Below are positions 41,949 through 50,096 of a stretch of 64,000 bases of DNA, one piece after another. A program made the position numbers and the translations under genes. Source of the DNA: Catellatospora tritici (GTDB taxonomy: Bacteria > Actinomycetota > Actinomycetes > Mycobacteriales > Micromonosporaceae); assembly GCF_019083965.1 (NCBI RefSeq), contig NZ_JAHRCY010000006.1, positions 124,001 through 188,000 of the forward strand, in the 5' to 3' direction. How positions within the stretch are numbered: the stretch's first letter is position 1; each line of letters begins with the position of its first letter. The notes beneath the pieces were generated by a model. It was not told where the DNA came from and searched no databases. It saw nothing but the letters and a program-made list of their open reading frames with translations.

Positions 41949-42771
41949 GAACCACCTCGGCGAGGAAGCCGGTGATCGCGGCGGCGGTCTGTTCGGGCAG
42001 TTCGGCGTGTGGGTAGTGCCCGGCGCCGTCGAGCAGCCGCACCCGCACCGCGCTCGCGTACTGCCCGAGCGCCTGCTCCTGCGCGTGCGCCTCGGCGGCC
42101 GGGTCGGGGAAGTCGGGGTCGGCGGTGCCCATGACGATCAGGGTAGGGCAGGTCACCCCCGGGATGGCCGCGTTGCCCTCCCGGGCGTTGGCCATCAGCC
42201 CGCGCAGCGCCGCCAGTCGGCCCGGCTCCCCCAGGTTCGCCTGGAGTCCACGCAGGTACGCCGGGAAGTCCTCGGGTTTGGCCGCCTTGTAGAGCCCGGC
42301 GTAGAAGCCGCGCGTCCACAGCAGGGCGCTGCGGGTGACCGCCGCGGCGGCCAGCTTCATGACCGGGTTCAGCTCGACGTCGTGGAGGAAGCCCGCGATG
42401 AGCACGATCGCGGTGACGGCGTCCGGTGCGGTCGCGGCCACGCGGATCGCCGAGGCGGTGGTGGCCGAGTGTCCGACCACGACGGCCGGGCCGCCGAGAT
42501 GCGCGATGAGGGCGAGGGCGTCCTGCGCGCAGGCGTCGCTGCCGTAGCGGTCCCAGCCGGTGCTGGAGTCGCCGTGGCCGCGCACGTCGAGCTGGGCGAC
42601 GCGGTGACCGGCCGAGACCAGCCGGGCGGTGGTGTGGCGGTAGGCCGCGCGCAGGTCGCCCATGCCGGGCAGGCAGACGACCAGCGGCCCGTCGGCGGGG
42701 CCGGTGAGGTCGTAGGACAGGCGTCCGCCGGGGACGTCGAGGAACAGCGTCTCGCTCTGGCTAATGCTCAT
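41941..42771 (-). CDS. Alpha/beta hydrolase
   Basis: 276 residues, single domain, cytosolic. The nucleophile elbow is GHSATTAS (Ser near residue 103), the oxyanion region LPGMGDLRAAYRHTTARL, and the catalytic His lies in GAGHYPHAELPEQTA. Asp in MGTADPDFPDPA completes the triad. Substrate unknown. ATG at 42771 lies 7 nt after TAGCTT (complement of 42779-42784) with no ribosome binding site. Transcribed with the TetR gene it overlaps. Confidence 0.9.
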   Translation of the reverse strand: MSISQSETLFLDVPGGRLSYDLTGPADGPLVVCLPGMGDLRAAYRHTTARLVSAGHRVAQLDVRGHGDSSTGWDRYGSDACAQDALALIAHLGGPAVVVGHSATTASAIRVAATAPDAVTAIVLIAGFLHDVELNPVMKLAAAAVTRSALLWTRGFYAGLYKAAKPEDFPAYLRGLQANLGEPGRLAALRGLMANAREGNAAIPGVTCPTLIVMGTADPDFPDPAAEAHAQEQALGQYASAVRVRLLDGAGHYPHAELPEQTAAAITGFLAEVVRA

Positions 42772-42797
42772 AGCCTAAAAGCTAATAGCAATAGCCA
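42769..42797. promoter_or_regulatory. TAGC-rich operator candidate between hydrolase and MBL genes
   Basis: The AT-rich segment contains several TAGC/GCTA words (TAGCCTAAAAGCTA at 42771-42784, then ATAGCAATAGC). The first forms a 4+6+4 inverted repeat over the hydrolase start and its -10. A TetR site is likely. Confidence 0.45.
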
Positions 42798-42834
42798 CAA
42801 CTGTCAAGACCGCCCGCTGACTAGGCTGAGGGGC

Positions 42835-43488
42835 GTGGCATACACCGGAGATGTGAGCCGCGGCAGCGGCACCGACGTGCGGGAACTGGACGAGCTGACC
42901 ATCGGCAAGGTGTCGGTCGGGCCGCACGACAACAACGCGTACCTGCTGCGCTGCCGTAAGACGGGCGAGCAGCTGCTCGTCGACGCGGCCAACGACGCGG
43001 ACACCCTCATCGCGCTCGCCGGGGACGCGGGCCTGGCCACCGTGGTGACCACCCACCGGCACGGCGACCACTGGCAGGCGCTGGCCGAAGTGGTCGCGGC
43101 GACCGGAGCCACCGCGGTCGCGCACCCGGCCGACGCGGGCGAGCTGCCGGTCAAGGCCGAGACCGTCGAGGAAGGACAGACGGTACGCGTCGGCGAGGTC
43201 GAGCTGGAGGTCATCCACCTGGTCGGGCACACGCCGGGCTCGATCGCGCTGCTCTACCGCGACCCGCACGGGCATCCGCACCTGTTCACCGGGGATTCGC
43301 TGTTCCCGGGTGGGGTGGGCAACACCTGGGGCGACCCGGCCGCGTTCGCGTCGCTGATCCGCGACGTGGAGACGAAGATCTTCGACCGGCTGCCCGACGA
43401 CACGTGGTTCTACCCGGGCCACGGCAAGGACAGCACCCTCGGCCGCGAACGCCCCTCCCTCCCGGAATGGCACGCCCGAGGCTGGTGA
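42835..43488 (+). CDS. Metallo-beta-lactamase-fold hydrolase (glyoxalase II-like)
   Basis: 217 residues. The metal-binding motif is THRHGDHW, with further ligands in GHTPGS, FTGDSLFPGG and the late His in YPGHGKDS. This pattern fits thioesterases such as glyoxalase II rather than beta-lactamases. The N-terminal NNAYLLRCRKTGEQLLVDAAND is typical. GTG at 42835 lies 7 nt after TAGGCT (42822-42827), suggesting a leaderless message. Divergent from the hydrolase operon. Confidence 0.9.
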   Translation: MAYTGDVSRGSGTDVRELDELTIGKVSVGPHDNNAYLLRCRKTGEQLLVDAANDADTLIALAGDAGLATVVTTHRHGDHWQALAEVVAATGATAVAHPADAGELPVKAETVEEGQTVRVGEVELEVIHLVGHTPGSIALLYRDPHGHPHLFTGDSLFPGGVGNTWGDPAAFASLIRDVETKIFDRLPDDTWFYPGHGKDSTLGRERPSLPEWHARGW

Positions 43489-43519
43489 CCTATCCGCACC
43501 CCGTCACCCGCGCGCGACG

Positions 43520-43539
43520 TTCGCCCGACGTGGGGCGAA
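43520..43539. terminator. Hairpin between convergent MBL and lipoprotein genes
   Basis: TTCGCCC (43520-43526) pairs perfectly with GGGCGAA (43533-43539) over a 6-nt loop. It lies 31 nt after the MBL stop and could serve both strands. Confidence 0.5.
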
Positions 43540-43559
43540 GGGGCCGCGTCCGGGCGGGG

Positions 43560-44063
43560 TCAGGCGCCCGTGACGAGGATGGGGCGGAAGGTGGCGGGGG
43601 TGGCGGCGCAGGCCAGGTCGAAGCTTTCACCGATCTCGCCGGAGACGGGCTGGGTCATCAGGAACAGCGAGTCCCGGGCGACGTAGCGCACCGGTTCGGC
43701 GTCGGGTGCCGTGCGCACCAGCGCCTCGCCCGTCTCGCACCCGCCGAGCACCACGATCACGCCGTACAGGCGGGTGGCCTGAGGGGTGGTTCCGTCGCCG
43801 CAGGTGCGGACGGTGTTGGCCGCGCCGCTCTTCGGGAGCACGGTGAGGTGCCAGCAGGAGTTCTCGGCCGGGTCGGTCCAGAGCAGCATCCGGCCGCCAC
43901 GCATCGGCGTTTCGACGATGACGGCCGCGTTGTCCGGCACCACCTGCTGCGGCTGCTGCGCCGGGGTCGACCCGGGTGCGCTGATGCAGCTCGTGACGAC
44001 GGCGGCGGCACCGGCGGCGGTCAGGGCGAGCAGGGCCGCCAGCAGGCGTTGCCGTCGATCCAC
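43560..44063 (-). CDS. Putative lipoprotein of unknown function
   Basis: 167 residues. The N-terminus MDRRQRLLAALLALTAAGAAAV ends in a lipobox-like VVTSC (C26), then a Pro/Gln linker. The mature domain (about 110 residues) has four further Cys and a beta-rich look (MLLWTDPAENSCWHLTVLP, GVIVVLGGCETGEALV), so two disulfides are possible. No family recognised. CAGGGGG lies before the GTG start at 44063. Same strand as the upstream-lying GH3 neighbour, with a hairpin between. Confidence 0.7.
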   Translation of the reverse strand: MDRRQRLLAALLALTAAGAAAVVTSCISAPGSTPAQQPQQVVPDNAAVIVETPMRGGRMLLWTDPAENSCWHLTVLPKSGAANTVRTCGDGTTPQATRLYGVIVVLGGCETGEALVRTAPDAEPVRYVARDSLFLMTQPVSGEIGESFDLACAATPATFRPILVTGA

Positions 44064-44116
44064 CCGTACCCCCTGGTGTGTCGCCGATCACGATCTCGGC
44101 GGGTGGGTAGACCGTA

Positions 44117-44153
44117 CCGGGTCGGCGACCGATGCAGAAGGCCACCGACCCGG
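44117..44153 (-). terminator. Hairpin after the GH3 gene
   Basis: CCGGGTCGG (44117-44125) pairs perfectly with CCGACCCGG (44145-44153), starting 11 nt after the GH3 stop on the minus strand. No T-run, so moderate support. Confidence 0.5.
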
Positions 44154-44163
44154 CCGGAGATCG

Positions 44164-45999
44164 TCAGTAGGTCAGGCCGAAGCCCTGGGGGAACAGCGGC
44201 GTCTTGCCGTCCCCGGCGTTGATCGGCTGCTGGGACAGCGACGTCATCCAGGTCATCGGCGTCTTGCCGGTGGGCGCGACGGCGCCGAACAGCACGTCGG
44301 CGACGCCCGCGCCTTCGGTGCCGGGCAGCCAGGCCGCCACCAGCGCGTTCCAGCCCGACACCTGGGTGGCGACGTCCAGTGGACGTCCGGAGACCAGCAC
44401 CACGACCACCGGCACGCCGGCCTTGCGCAGGGTGTCCAGGGTGCGCAGGTCGTCGCGGTCCAGGCTCATGCTGGTGGTCCGGTCGCCCTGACCCTCGGCG
44501 TACGGGGTCTCGCCGACGACCGCGATGGCAGCCCGATAGCTGCCGTCGACGCCGGTGCCGCGCTGGTTGTAGGTGACTGTCGTGCTCGACCCGACCGCGG
44601 CGCGGATGCCCTGCAGGATGGTGGTGCCGGGGGTGATGGCGCCGGAGCCGCCCTGCCAGGAGATGGTCCAGCCGCCCGACTGGTAGCCGATGTTGTCGGC
44701 GCTCTTGCCCGCCACGAAGATCTTGCCGCCGTCGCGAGCGAGCGGCAGCACGTTGCCGGAGTTCTTGAGCAGCACCATCGACCGGCTGACCGCCTGCCGG
44801 GCCAGGGCCCGGTGCGCGGCGCTGCCGACCGTCGGCGTGTACGACCGGTCGGTCAGCGGCCGTTCGAACAGCCCCAGCTCGAACTTCTTGGTCAGGATGC
44901 GGCGGTTGGCGTCGTCGACTCGGGCCGGGGTGATGTGACCGTTCTGCACCTCGGCCTTGAGCAGAGTGAGGAAGTTCTTCCACGCGGTCGGGACCATCAC
45001 CATGTCGATGCCGGCGTTGATCGAGGCGGTCACCTCGGCCGCGGTGAACCCGGACTGCCCGTCGATCTGGTCGATGCCGTTCCAGTCGGAGACGACGAAA
45101 CCGGAGAAGCCCAGCTCGCCCTTCAGCACGTTCGTGATCAGGTATTGGTTGCCGTGCAGCTTGACGCCGTTCCAGCTGCTGTACGAGATCATCACCGAGC
45201 CGACCCCGCGCGCCACCGCGGCCTGGAACGGTGGCAGGTGGATCGCCCGCAACTGGGCCTCGGTGAGCTGGGTGTTGCCCTGGTCGTCGCCGGCGGTGGT
45301 GCCGCCGTCGCCGAGGTAGTGCTTGGCGGTGGCCAGCACCGAAGCCGGGCCGCCCAGCGCCGTGCCCTGCAGGCCGGTGATGATCGTCGTCAGCGAGGAC
45401 GGGATGTCGGGGGTCTCCCCGAACGACTCGTAGGTCCGGCCCCACCGGTCGTCGCGGGCCACGCACAGGCAGGGCGCGAAGTCCCAGTCGATGCCGGTCC
45501 CGGACACCTCCTCGGCGACCGCCCGGCCGATCTGCTGCACCAGTGCGGGGTCACCGGTGGCGCCCAGGCCGATGTTGTGCGGGAAGATCGTCGCGCCGAC
45601 CACGTTGTTGTGGCCGTGCACCGCGTCCACCCCGTAGATCATGGGGATCGCCAGCGGGGTGGCCAGGGCGGCGCGCTGGAGGTTGTCGTACATGTCGGCC
45701 CAGCTCGTGGCGGTGTTCGGGGTGGGGGCCGAGCCGCCGCCGGACAGGATCGAGCCGAGGCGGTAGGCGGTCACGTCGGCCGGGGTCGCCGAGCCCCGCT
45801 CGGCCTGGGTCATCTGGCCCAGCTTCTCGTCCAGGCTCATCCGCGACAGCAGGTCGCTGACGCGGGTCGCCACCGGCAGCGCCGGATCCTGGTACGGCAG
45901 CACCGCCGCCGCGGCCGGGGGCACCGGGACGAGCAGCGCGGCGAGCAGTGGTAGGAGTGCCGCCGCTCGGCAAAGCCGGCGGCGCGTTACGTGGTTCAT
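44164..45999 (-). CDS. Secreted GH3 beta-glucosidase
   Basis: 611 residues. A signal peptide (basic MNHVTRRRLCR, hydrophobic core, cleavage near AAA-AV at about 32) directs export. The (beta/alpha)8 domain has the KHYLGDG motif (about residue 226) and the nucleophile D305 in GFVVSDWNGID; the C-terminal alpha/beta sandwich has VSRSMVLLKNSGNVLPL. It would release glucose from beta-glucans or cellodextrins outside the cell. The GH3 hydrolase is far from the alpha-glucan island and its linkage specificity differs, so it belongs to a separate system. A GGGAG sits before the ATG. Confidence 0.92.
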   Translation of the reverse strand: MNHVTRRRLCRAAALLPLLAALLVPVPPAAAAVLPYQDPALPVATRVSDLLSRMSLDEKLGQMTQAERGSATPADVTAYRLGSILSGGGSAPTPNTATSWADMYDNLQRAALATPLAIPMIYGVDAVHGHNNVVGATIFPHNIGLGATGDPALVQQIGRAVAEEVSGTGIDWDFAPCLCVARDDRWGRTYESFGETPDIPSSLTTIITGLQGTALGGPASVLATAKHYLGDGGTTAGDDQGNTQLTEAQLRAIHLPPFQAAVARGVGSVMISYSSWNGVKLHGNQYLITNVLKGELGFSGFVVSDWNGIDQIDGQSGFTAAEVTASINAGIDMVMVPTAWKNFLTLLKAEVQNGHITPARVDDANRRILTKKFELGLFERPLTDRSYTPTVGSAAHRALARQAVSRSMVLLKNSGNVLPLARDGGKIFVAGKSADNIGYQSGGWTISWQGGSGAITPGTTILQGIRAAVGSSTTVTYNQRGTGVDGSYRAAIAVVGETPYAEGQGDRTTSMSLDRDDLRTLDTLRKAGVPVVVVLVSGRPLDVATQVSGWNALVAAWLPGTEGAGVADVLFGAVAPTGKTPMTWMTSLSQQPINAGDGKTPLFPQGFGLTY

Positions 46000-46218
46000 G
46001 CGTTCTCCCAGGGACGGTAGGAGTTCGACAGATCCCTATATCGTCCGCCCGGTCGGCGGGCGGGGGCACGGGCCGATCGCCGGATGCGCCTGTCGCGGAT
46101 CGGTCGCGGTGCCGCTGAGCTGCTGTGTCACTGCGCACCAAGCGACCGCGGGCTCTTCCTTCGGGGGCGATGTGTCGGTTAGCTTGGCGGTCCGTACCCC
46201 CGATGACGAGGTCTTCTC

Positions 46219-46425
46219 ATGGTCACCACCGAGCCCGCCACCGCCGACCGGCTGCTGCTGGTCGATGTCGTGGCCGCCGGTGAGTGGCTGGTGGAGCTCG
46301 CCGAGACCGTCATGATCCGTCCCGGACAGCGGCACTGGTTCGACGACGGCACACTGCACGTCCAGTCGCCGAGCGGCGCGCTGCGCACGGTGCGGGGTGT
46401 CGGCTTTCATCGCTGTGTCCGATAA
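46219..46425 (+). CDS. Small protein of unknown function
   Basis: 68 residues, no membrane helix and no recognised domain. The central part LVDVVAAGEWLVELAETVMIRPGQRHWFDDGTLHVQSPSGALRTV looks like a compact beta-rich fold. GACGAGG lies upstream of the ATG at 46219. It is placed in the 466-bp interval between the divergent GH3 and phosphotransferase genes; the sequence from 46000 to 46218 otherwise holds only the GH3 upstream region. Confidence 0.5.
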   Translation: MVTTEPATADRLLLVDVVAAGEWLVELAETVMIRPGQRHWFDDGTLHVQSPSGALRTVRGVGFHRCVR

Positions 46426-46465
46426 CCGTTCGCATCCGGGTCGTTCATGCCCCTAGCCTGGGCCG

Positions 46466-47428
46466 ATGCGTGCTGACGAATGGGTGCTGGCCCAGGACTG
46501 GATCGCCGCGACGCTGGCCGAGCGGGGCACCCCGGCGACCGGCCCCGCGGTGGTCGACCGCGTGCGCCCCTGGTCGACGACCGCCCGGGTGCCGATCGCG
46601 AGCGGCCAGGCGTGGTTCAAGTACAACAACGCCGGGTCGCGCTACGAGTCCGCGCTGATGCGCCTGCTGGCCTCGATCGCGCCGCACGACATGCTGGTAC
46701 CGCTGGCCGTCGACACCGAGCGCGGCTGGATGCTGCTGCCCGACGGTGGCCCGACGCTGCGCGAGATCACCGCCGACACGTTCGACCGGGACCGCTGGGA
46801 AGAACTGCTGCGCCGGTACGCGGCACTGCAGCGCGCGACCGCCCCGCACGCCGCTGACATGCTGGCCGCCGGGGTGCCCGACTTCCGCCCGCACACCGTC
46901 GCCGCGCAGTACGAGAAGCTGCTGGCCGACCCGTACGTGCTGGCCAACCTCGACGCGGACAAGGTCGCGGCACTGGTCGAGTGGCTGCCCCGGATCGAGC
47001 GCCGGTGCGAGCGACTGGCCGCCGACGGCATCGCGGCGAGTGTGCAGCACGACGACATGCACCCCAGCAACGTCTTCGCCGACGCCGACGGCGGCCTGCG
47101 CTTCTTCGACTTCGGCGACGCGACCGTGGCGCACCCGTTCGGGTCGATGCTGGTCGCGCTGCGGGTGGTGCACCGCGACGCCAAGGTGGAACACCAGGAT
47201 CCGCTGCTGTACGAGCTGCGCGACCGTTACCTGTCCGCCTGGACGGCCGACGGCCGCGACCTGCCCGAACTGCGCGAGTTGTGCCAGGACGCGATCGTGG
47301 TCGCCAAGATCGGCAAAGCGCTGTCCTACCAGCGTTCGCTGTGCGACGCCACCGAGGAGAGCCTGGCCGAGTACGGCGAGGGCATCTACGGGTGGCTGGA
47401 GGAGCTGCTCGGCCCGGACGTGATCTGA
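46466..47428 (+). CDS. Aminoglycoside-phosphotransferase-fold kinase
   Basis: 320 residues. The kinase-like fold is shown by the catalytic loop SVQHDDMHPSNVF (with catalytic Asp and Asn) and the metal-binding Asp in LRFFDFGDATVAHP. The N-terminal lobe has WFKYNNAGSRYESALMRLL with the ATP-binding Lys. Members phosphorylate antibiotics, choline or sugars; the substrate is unknown, and resistance cannot be claimed. ATG at 46466 lies 6 nt after TAGCCT (46454-46459) without a ribosome binding site. Confidence 0.86.
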   Translation: MRADEWVLAQDWIAATLAERGTPATGPAVVDRVRPWSTTARVPIASGQAWFKYNNAGSRYESALMRLLASIAPHDMLVPLAVDTERGWMLLPDGGPTLREITADTFDRDRWEELLRRYAALQRATAPHAADMLAAGVPDFRPHTVAAQYEKLLADPYVLANLDADKVAALVEWLPRIERRCERLAADGIAASVQHDDMHPSNVFADADGGLRFFDFGDATVAHPFGSMLVALRVVHRDAKVEHQDPLLYELRDRYLSAWTADGRDLPELRELCQDAIVVAKIGKALSYQRSLCDATEESLAEYGEGIYGWLEELLGPDVI

Positions 47429-47494
47429 AGCCTCACGTGACCGTGGTGGTGGCCACGGACTAGGTTCGAGGCGCCAGGATGGCAACGCGGGTCG

Positions 47495-47782
47495 ATGGGA
47501 TGGTGTGCCGTGTCGGGTGGGTCGGCCGTACTGTGGACGTTGCTCGCGCTGGCGGTGCTGGCCGTGATCGGCTTCCTCGCCATCGTGGTCAAGTTCGTGG
47601 CCAACGCGGCCGTCAAGTACTCACGGCGTAAGCCGGTGCAGGCCGCGGCGTTCTTCGCCGTCCCCGGCGCCCTCTCCACCTTCACCGCGACGTTCTTCCA
47701 CGTGGCGCTGGTTCCGGCGATGGTGATCGGGCTCGTCGCGGGCCTGTCCGTGTTCCTGCTGGTCGCCGTCGAACTCGGCTGA
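47495..47782 (+). CDS. Small membrane protein
   Basis: 95 residues, or 90 if GTG at 47510 is used, which would begin just before the first helix. Two or three hydrophobic helices (about 13-37, 49-66 and 69-92) with a basic loop KYSRRKPVQ between the first two. No family recognised. No strong ribosome binding site for either start. It stands between the phosphotransferase and a short hypothetical gene, all on the same strand. Confidence 0.55.
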   Translation: MGWCAVSGGSAVLWTLLALAVLAVIGFLAIVVKFVANAAVKYSRRKPVQAAAFFAVPGALSTFTATFFHVALVPAMVIGLVAGLSVFLLVAVELG

Positions 47783-47867
47783 CGGTCGAGGTTCGTCCGG
47801 TCGTGCCCGGACTGATGTTTTTGGACACAGTGGCCGGTCGGCGCCGACGGTGGGGCACAATGGCGCC

Positions 47868-48161
47868 ATGGTTCGCTGGGAATACGCACGGTTCGAGTAC
47901 CGCTCGGCGGGGTCGCTCGGCGGCGACCGGTTCATGGACTGGGACGCCGCCTTCCACCACGCGCGCGGCGTGGAGCGGTGGGGCACCGACGAGCGCTTCG
48001 ACGACCTGCGCCACCTCAACCGCCTGGGTCGCGACGGCTGGCAGGTGTACGACCGGGGCGCGGTCTACCTCGCCTCCGACCCGCACCGCCTGCACTCGGT
48101 GACGTACTCCCTGCGCCGCGCCATCAAGGTCGGGCCGCCGCCGGGCGCGGCGCAGGGCTGA
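47868..48161 (+). CDS. Small hypothetical protein
   Basis: 97 residues. It starts VRWEYARFEYRSAG and ends in VTYSLRRAIKVGPPP, an alternating beta-strand pattern with a central DGWQVYDRGAVYLA. This resembles DUF4177-type small proteins (RWEYxxVxL ... GWExV), a weak match. ATG at 47868 follows CACAAT by 6 nt. Its stop lies 7 nt from the convergent methyltransferase stop. Confidence 0.6.
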   Translation: MVRWEYARFEYRSAGSLGGDRFMDWDAAFHHARGVERWGTDERFDDLRHLNRLGRDGWQVYDRGAVYLASDPHRLHSVTYSLRRAIKVGPPPGAAQG

Positions 48162-48168
48162 GCCCGGC

Positions 48169-48942
48169 TCAGGCGGTGCGCCGCCCCAGGTACAGCAGCG
48201 TCTCCACGGACAGCGTCAGTTTCTCCGGCAGCTGCTGCAGCAGCGCGGCGAACAGCGCCTCGCGGGTGACCTCGGGCAGCATCCGGTAGGTCGGCTGGGT
48301 GGACAGATAGGACACGTAGTCGTCGGTCGACAGCGTGCGCTCCCACAGGTAGATGCGCTCGGTCAGGTCGCCGAACTCGGGCAGCGCGGCCAGGTCGGGA
48401 CCCGGCCAGTACTGCGACAGGTCCGTGCCGTCGGCGGGCTCCTCATCGATCATCGCGTGCGGCGCGTACGGCTCGTGCACCTGGCGCACCAGCGCCCGCA
48501 GGTCGTCGTCGGCGATCCGGTCGAAGTTCCAGAACAGCGCCAGCGCGCCGCCGGGGGCCAACGCCGCCGCCGCGCGCGCCCAACGCTGCGCCGAGTCCGT
48601 CCACTGCCACGCCTGCGCGCAGTAGAGCAGGTCGAACGGGGCGTCCGGGGTGTAGCCCTCGAACAGCGCCGCCACGATGCGCACCGTGGACCGTTCGCCC
48701 AGCCGCTGCTCCAGCAGCGCCGCCATGGCCGGGTCCGGCTCCACCGCCGTGATGTCCAGCCCGCGTACGGCGAACGCGGTGGTGGCCTTGCCGGTGCCCG
48801 CGCCCACCTCCAGCGCGCGGGTGCCCGGACCCGCGTAGGCGAGCACATCGTCGACCAGCGCCGCCGGGTAACCCGGCCGGATCCGGTCGAACTCCTCGGC
48901 GACTTCCCCGAACACCAGACCCTGTGGGCGCGCTGCACTCAT
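48169..48942 (-). CDS. SAM-dependent methyltransferase
   Basis: 257 residues of the class I fold. Motif I is ALEVGAGTGKATTAFA, the acidic residue after strand 2 is in VEPDPAM, and motif IV region is FDLLYCAQAWQWTD, typical of the Methyltransf_11/25 group. N-terminal FDRIRPGYPAALVDDVL is also characteristic. Substrate unknown. ATG at 48942 lies 7 nt after TAATCT (complement of 48950-48955) with no ribosome binding site, consistent with leaderless expression. Confidence 0.88.
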   Translation of the reverse strand: MSAARPQGLVFGEVAEEFDRIRPGYPAALVDDVLAYAGPGTRALEVGAGTGKATTAFAVRGLDITAVEPDPAMAALLEQRLGERSTVRIVAALFEGYTPDAPFDLLYCAQAWQWTDSAQRWARAAAALAPGGALALFWNFDRIADDDLRALVRQVHEPYAPHAMIDEEPADGTDLSQYWPGPDLAALPEFGDLTERIYLWERTLSTDDYVSYLSTQPTYRMLPEVTREALFAALLQQLPEKLTLSVETLLYLGRRTA

Positions 48943-48998
48943 GCGCCAGAGATTAGCGGCATCCGAATCCGTGCGGTATTCGGGGAAACCCGTACGGA

Positions 48999-49415
48999 TC
49001 AGTCGTCGCCGGCGTCGAGGCGCCGCCGCAGCATGACCTCCAGCGGCATCGACTCGCCGTCCTTGCCGCCCGCGCCGATGACCAGCGGTGGGTCCGACGG
49101 TGCCACCTGCGCGCCGAGCAGCCGCGCCCGCAGCGAGGACGGGACGCCGAGCACGTAGTAGTTGCCGTCGACGTCCACGGCCAGGCCCCGGCCGCGGTGC
49201 ACGTACCAGCCGCGCAGGCCGGTGCGGTAGCGGCCGCCGCCGTCGTACGCGAACGCGGTCAGCGCGGTGGTGCGCAGGCCGCGCTCGCGCGCCTGCGTGA
49301 CGAACCGCTCGATCATGACTCTGGCCTTGGCGACCTCGGCCGCGCGGCGGCGCTCGTCGGCCGCGGCGTGCTGCGCCACGGCGTGGTCACGCTGCTGCCG
49401 CCACTGCTCGTCCAC
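48999..49415 (-). CDS. Hypothetical protein with N-terminal helix
   Basis: 138 residues. A charged helical N-terminus (about 1-45, EQWRQQRDHAVAQHAAADERRRAAEVAKARVM) precedes a beta-rich part with YRTGLRGWYVHRGRGLAVDVDGNYYVLGVP and a short acidic tail. No family recognised. GTG at 49415 lies 6 nt after TACTGT (complement of 49422-49427). The DinB gene lies 22 nt upstream on the same strand. Confidence 0.65.
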   Translation of the reverse strand: MDEQWRQQRDHAVAQHAAADERRRAAEVAKARVMIERFVTQARERGLRTTALTAFAYDGGGRYRTGLRGWYVHRGRGLAVDVDGNYYVLGVPSSLRARLLGAQVAPSDPPLVIGAGGKDGESMPLEVMLRRRLDAGDD

Positions 49416-49437
49416 GGCATGACAGTAGCGCGGTTGA

Positions 49438-50022
49438 TCAGAGCGTCGACACCGGCGGCTGCTGCGGCCGCCACGGCTTCAGCCACGGCGTCTCCGGCCA
49501 GCCCTCGGCGGCCGCCATCAGCGGAAACGCCGTCGCGCCGTCGATGCTCTCGCGCACCATGTCGGCGTGCCCGGCATGCCGGGCCGTCTCCTCGATCACG
49601 TGCAGCAGCACCCAGCGCACCGACCAGGCGGCCACGTCCTTGGGGAACCACGGCACCCCCTGGGGCACCGGCACCGGGTCGCCCAGGTCGGTGACCAGGG
49701 CGACCGCGGCGGCCGTCGCCACGGCCACAGTGTCGTAGCGCTCGATCACCCCGGCCAGGGTCTCGTCGAGCCCGAGGCGGAAGCTCGCCTCATAGTCCAG
49801 TGGCTGGCCAGGGCGCTGGAGCATGGTGTCGATCCACTGTGTCTCCATCGCGGCGCAGTGCTTGATCAGCCCGCCGACGCTGAGCGAGCCCGCGGTCGGG
49901 GTCAGCCGGGCCTGCTCGTCGGTGAGGCCGTACGCGGCGAGCTTCAGCACCTGCCGCTGCTGGTCCAGGTAGGCCAGCAGGCCTTCGCGCTCGTCGGCGA
50001 CGGGCGGAACGAGTCCGGGCAT
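49438..50022 (-). CDS. DinB-like (DUF664) protein
   Basis: 194 residues. A four-helix bundle of the DinB/YfiT superfamily is indicated by LLAYLDQQRQVLKLAAYGLTDEQAR, GGLIKHCAAMETQW and LLHVIEETARHAGHADMVRE. His residues in those three segments form the usual metal site. Relatives include mycothiol-dependent enzymes; the specific reaction is unknown. AGGGAG precedes the ATG. The promoter side is AT-rich. Confidence 0.85.
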   Translation of the reverse strand: MPGLVPPVADEREGLLAYLDQQRQVLKLAAYGLTDEQARLTPTAGSLSVGGLIKHCAAMETQWIDTMLQRPGQPLDYEASFRLGLDETLAGVIERYDTVAVATAAAVALVTDLGDPVPVPQGVPWFPKDVAAWSVRWVLLHVIEETARHAGHADMVRESIDGATAFPLMAAAEGWPETPWLKPWRPQQPPVSTL

Positions 50023-50096
50023 GATCGATATCTCCCTTTAAGGATGTATCATCTTATTCCACCGTAACGGGCGCGAGGCGGACCCGCGCCGACCGG

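Noticed and set aside
46466..47428. Aminoglycoside resistance gene
   Set aside because: Only the general kinase fold is visible; substrate-binding features for an antibiotic cannot be recognised.
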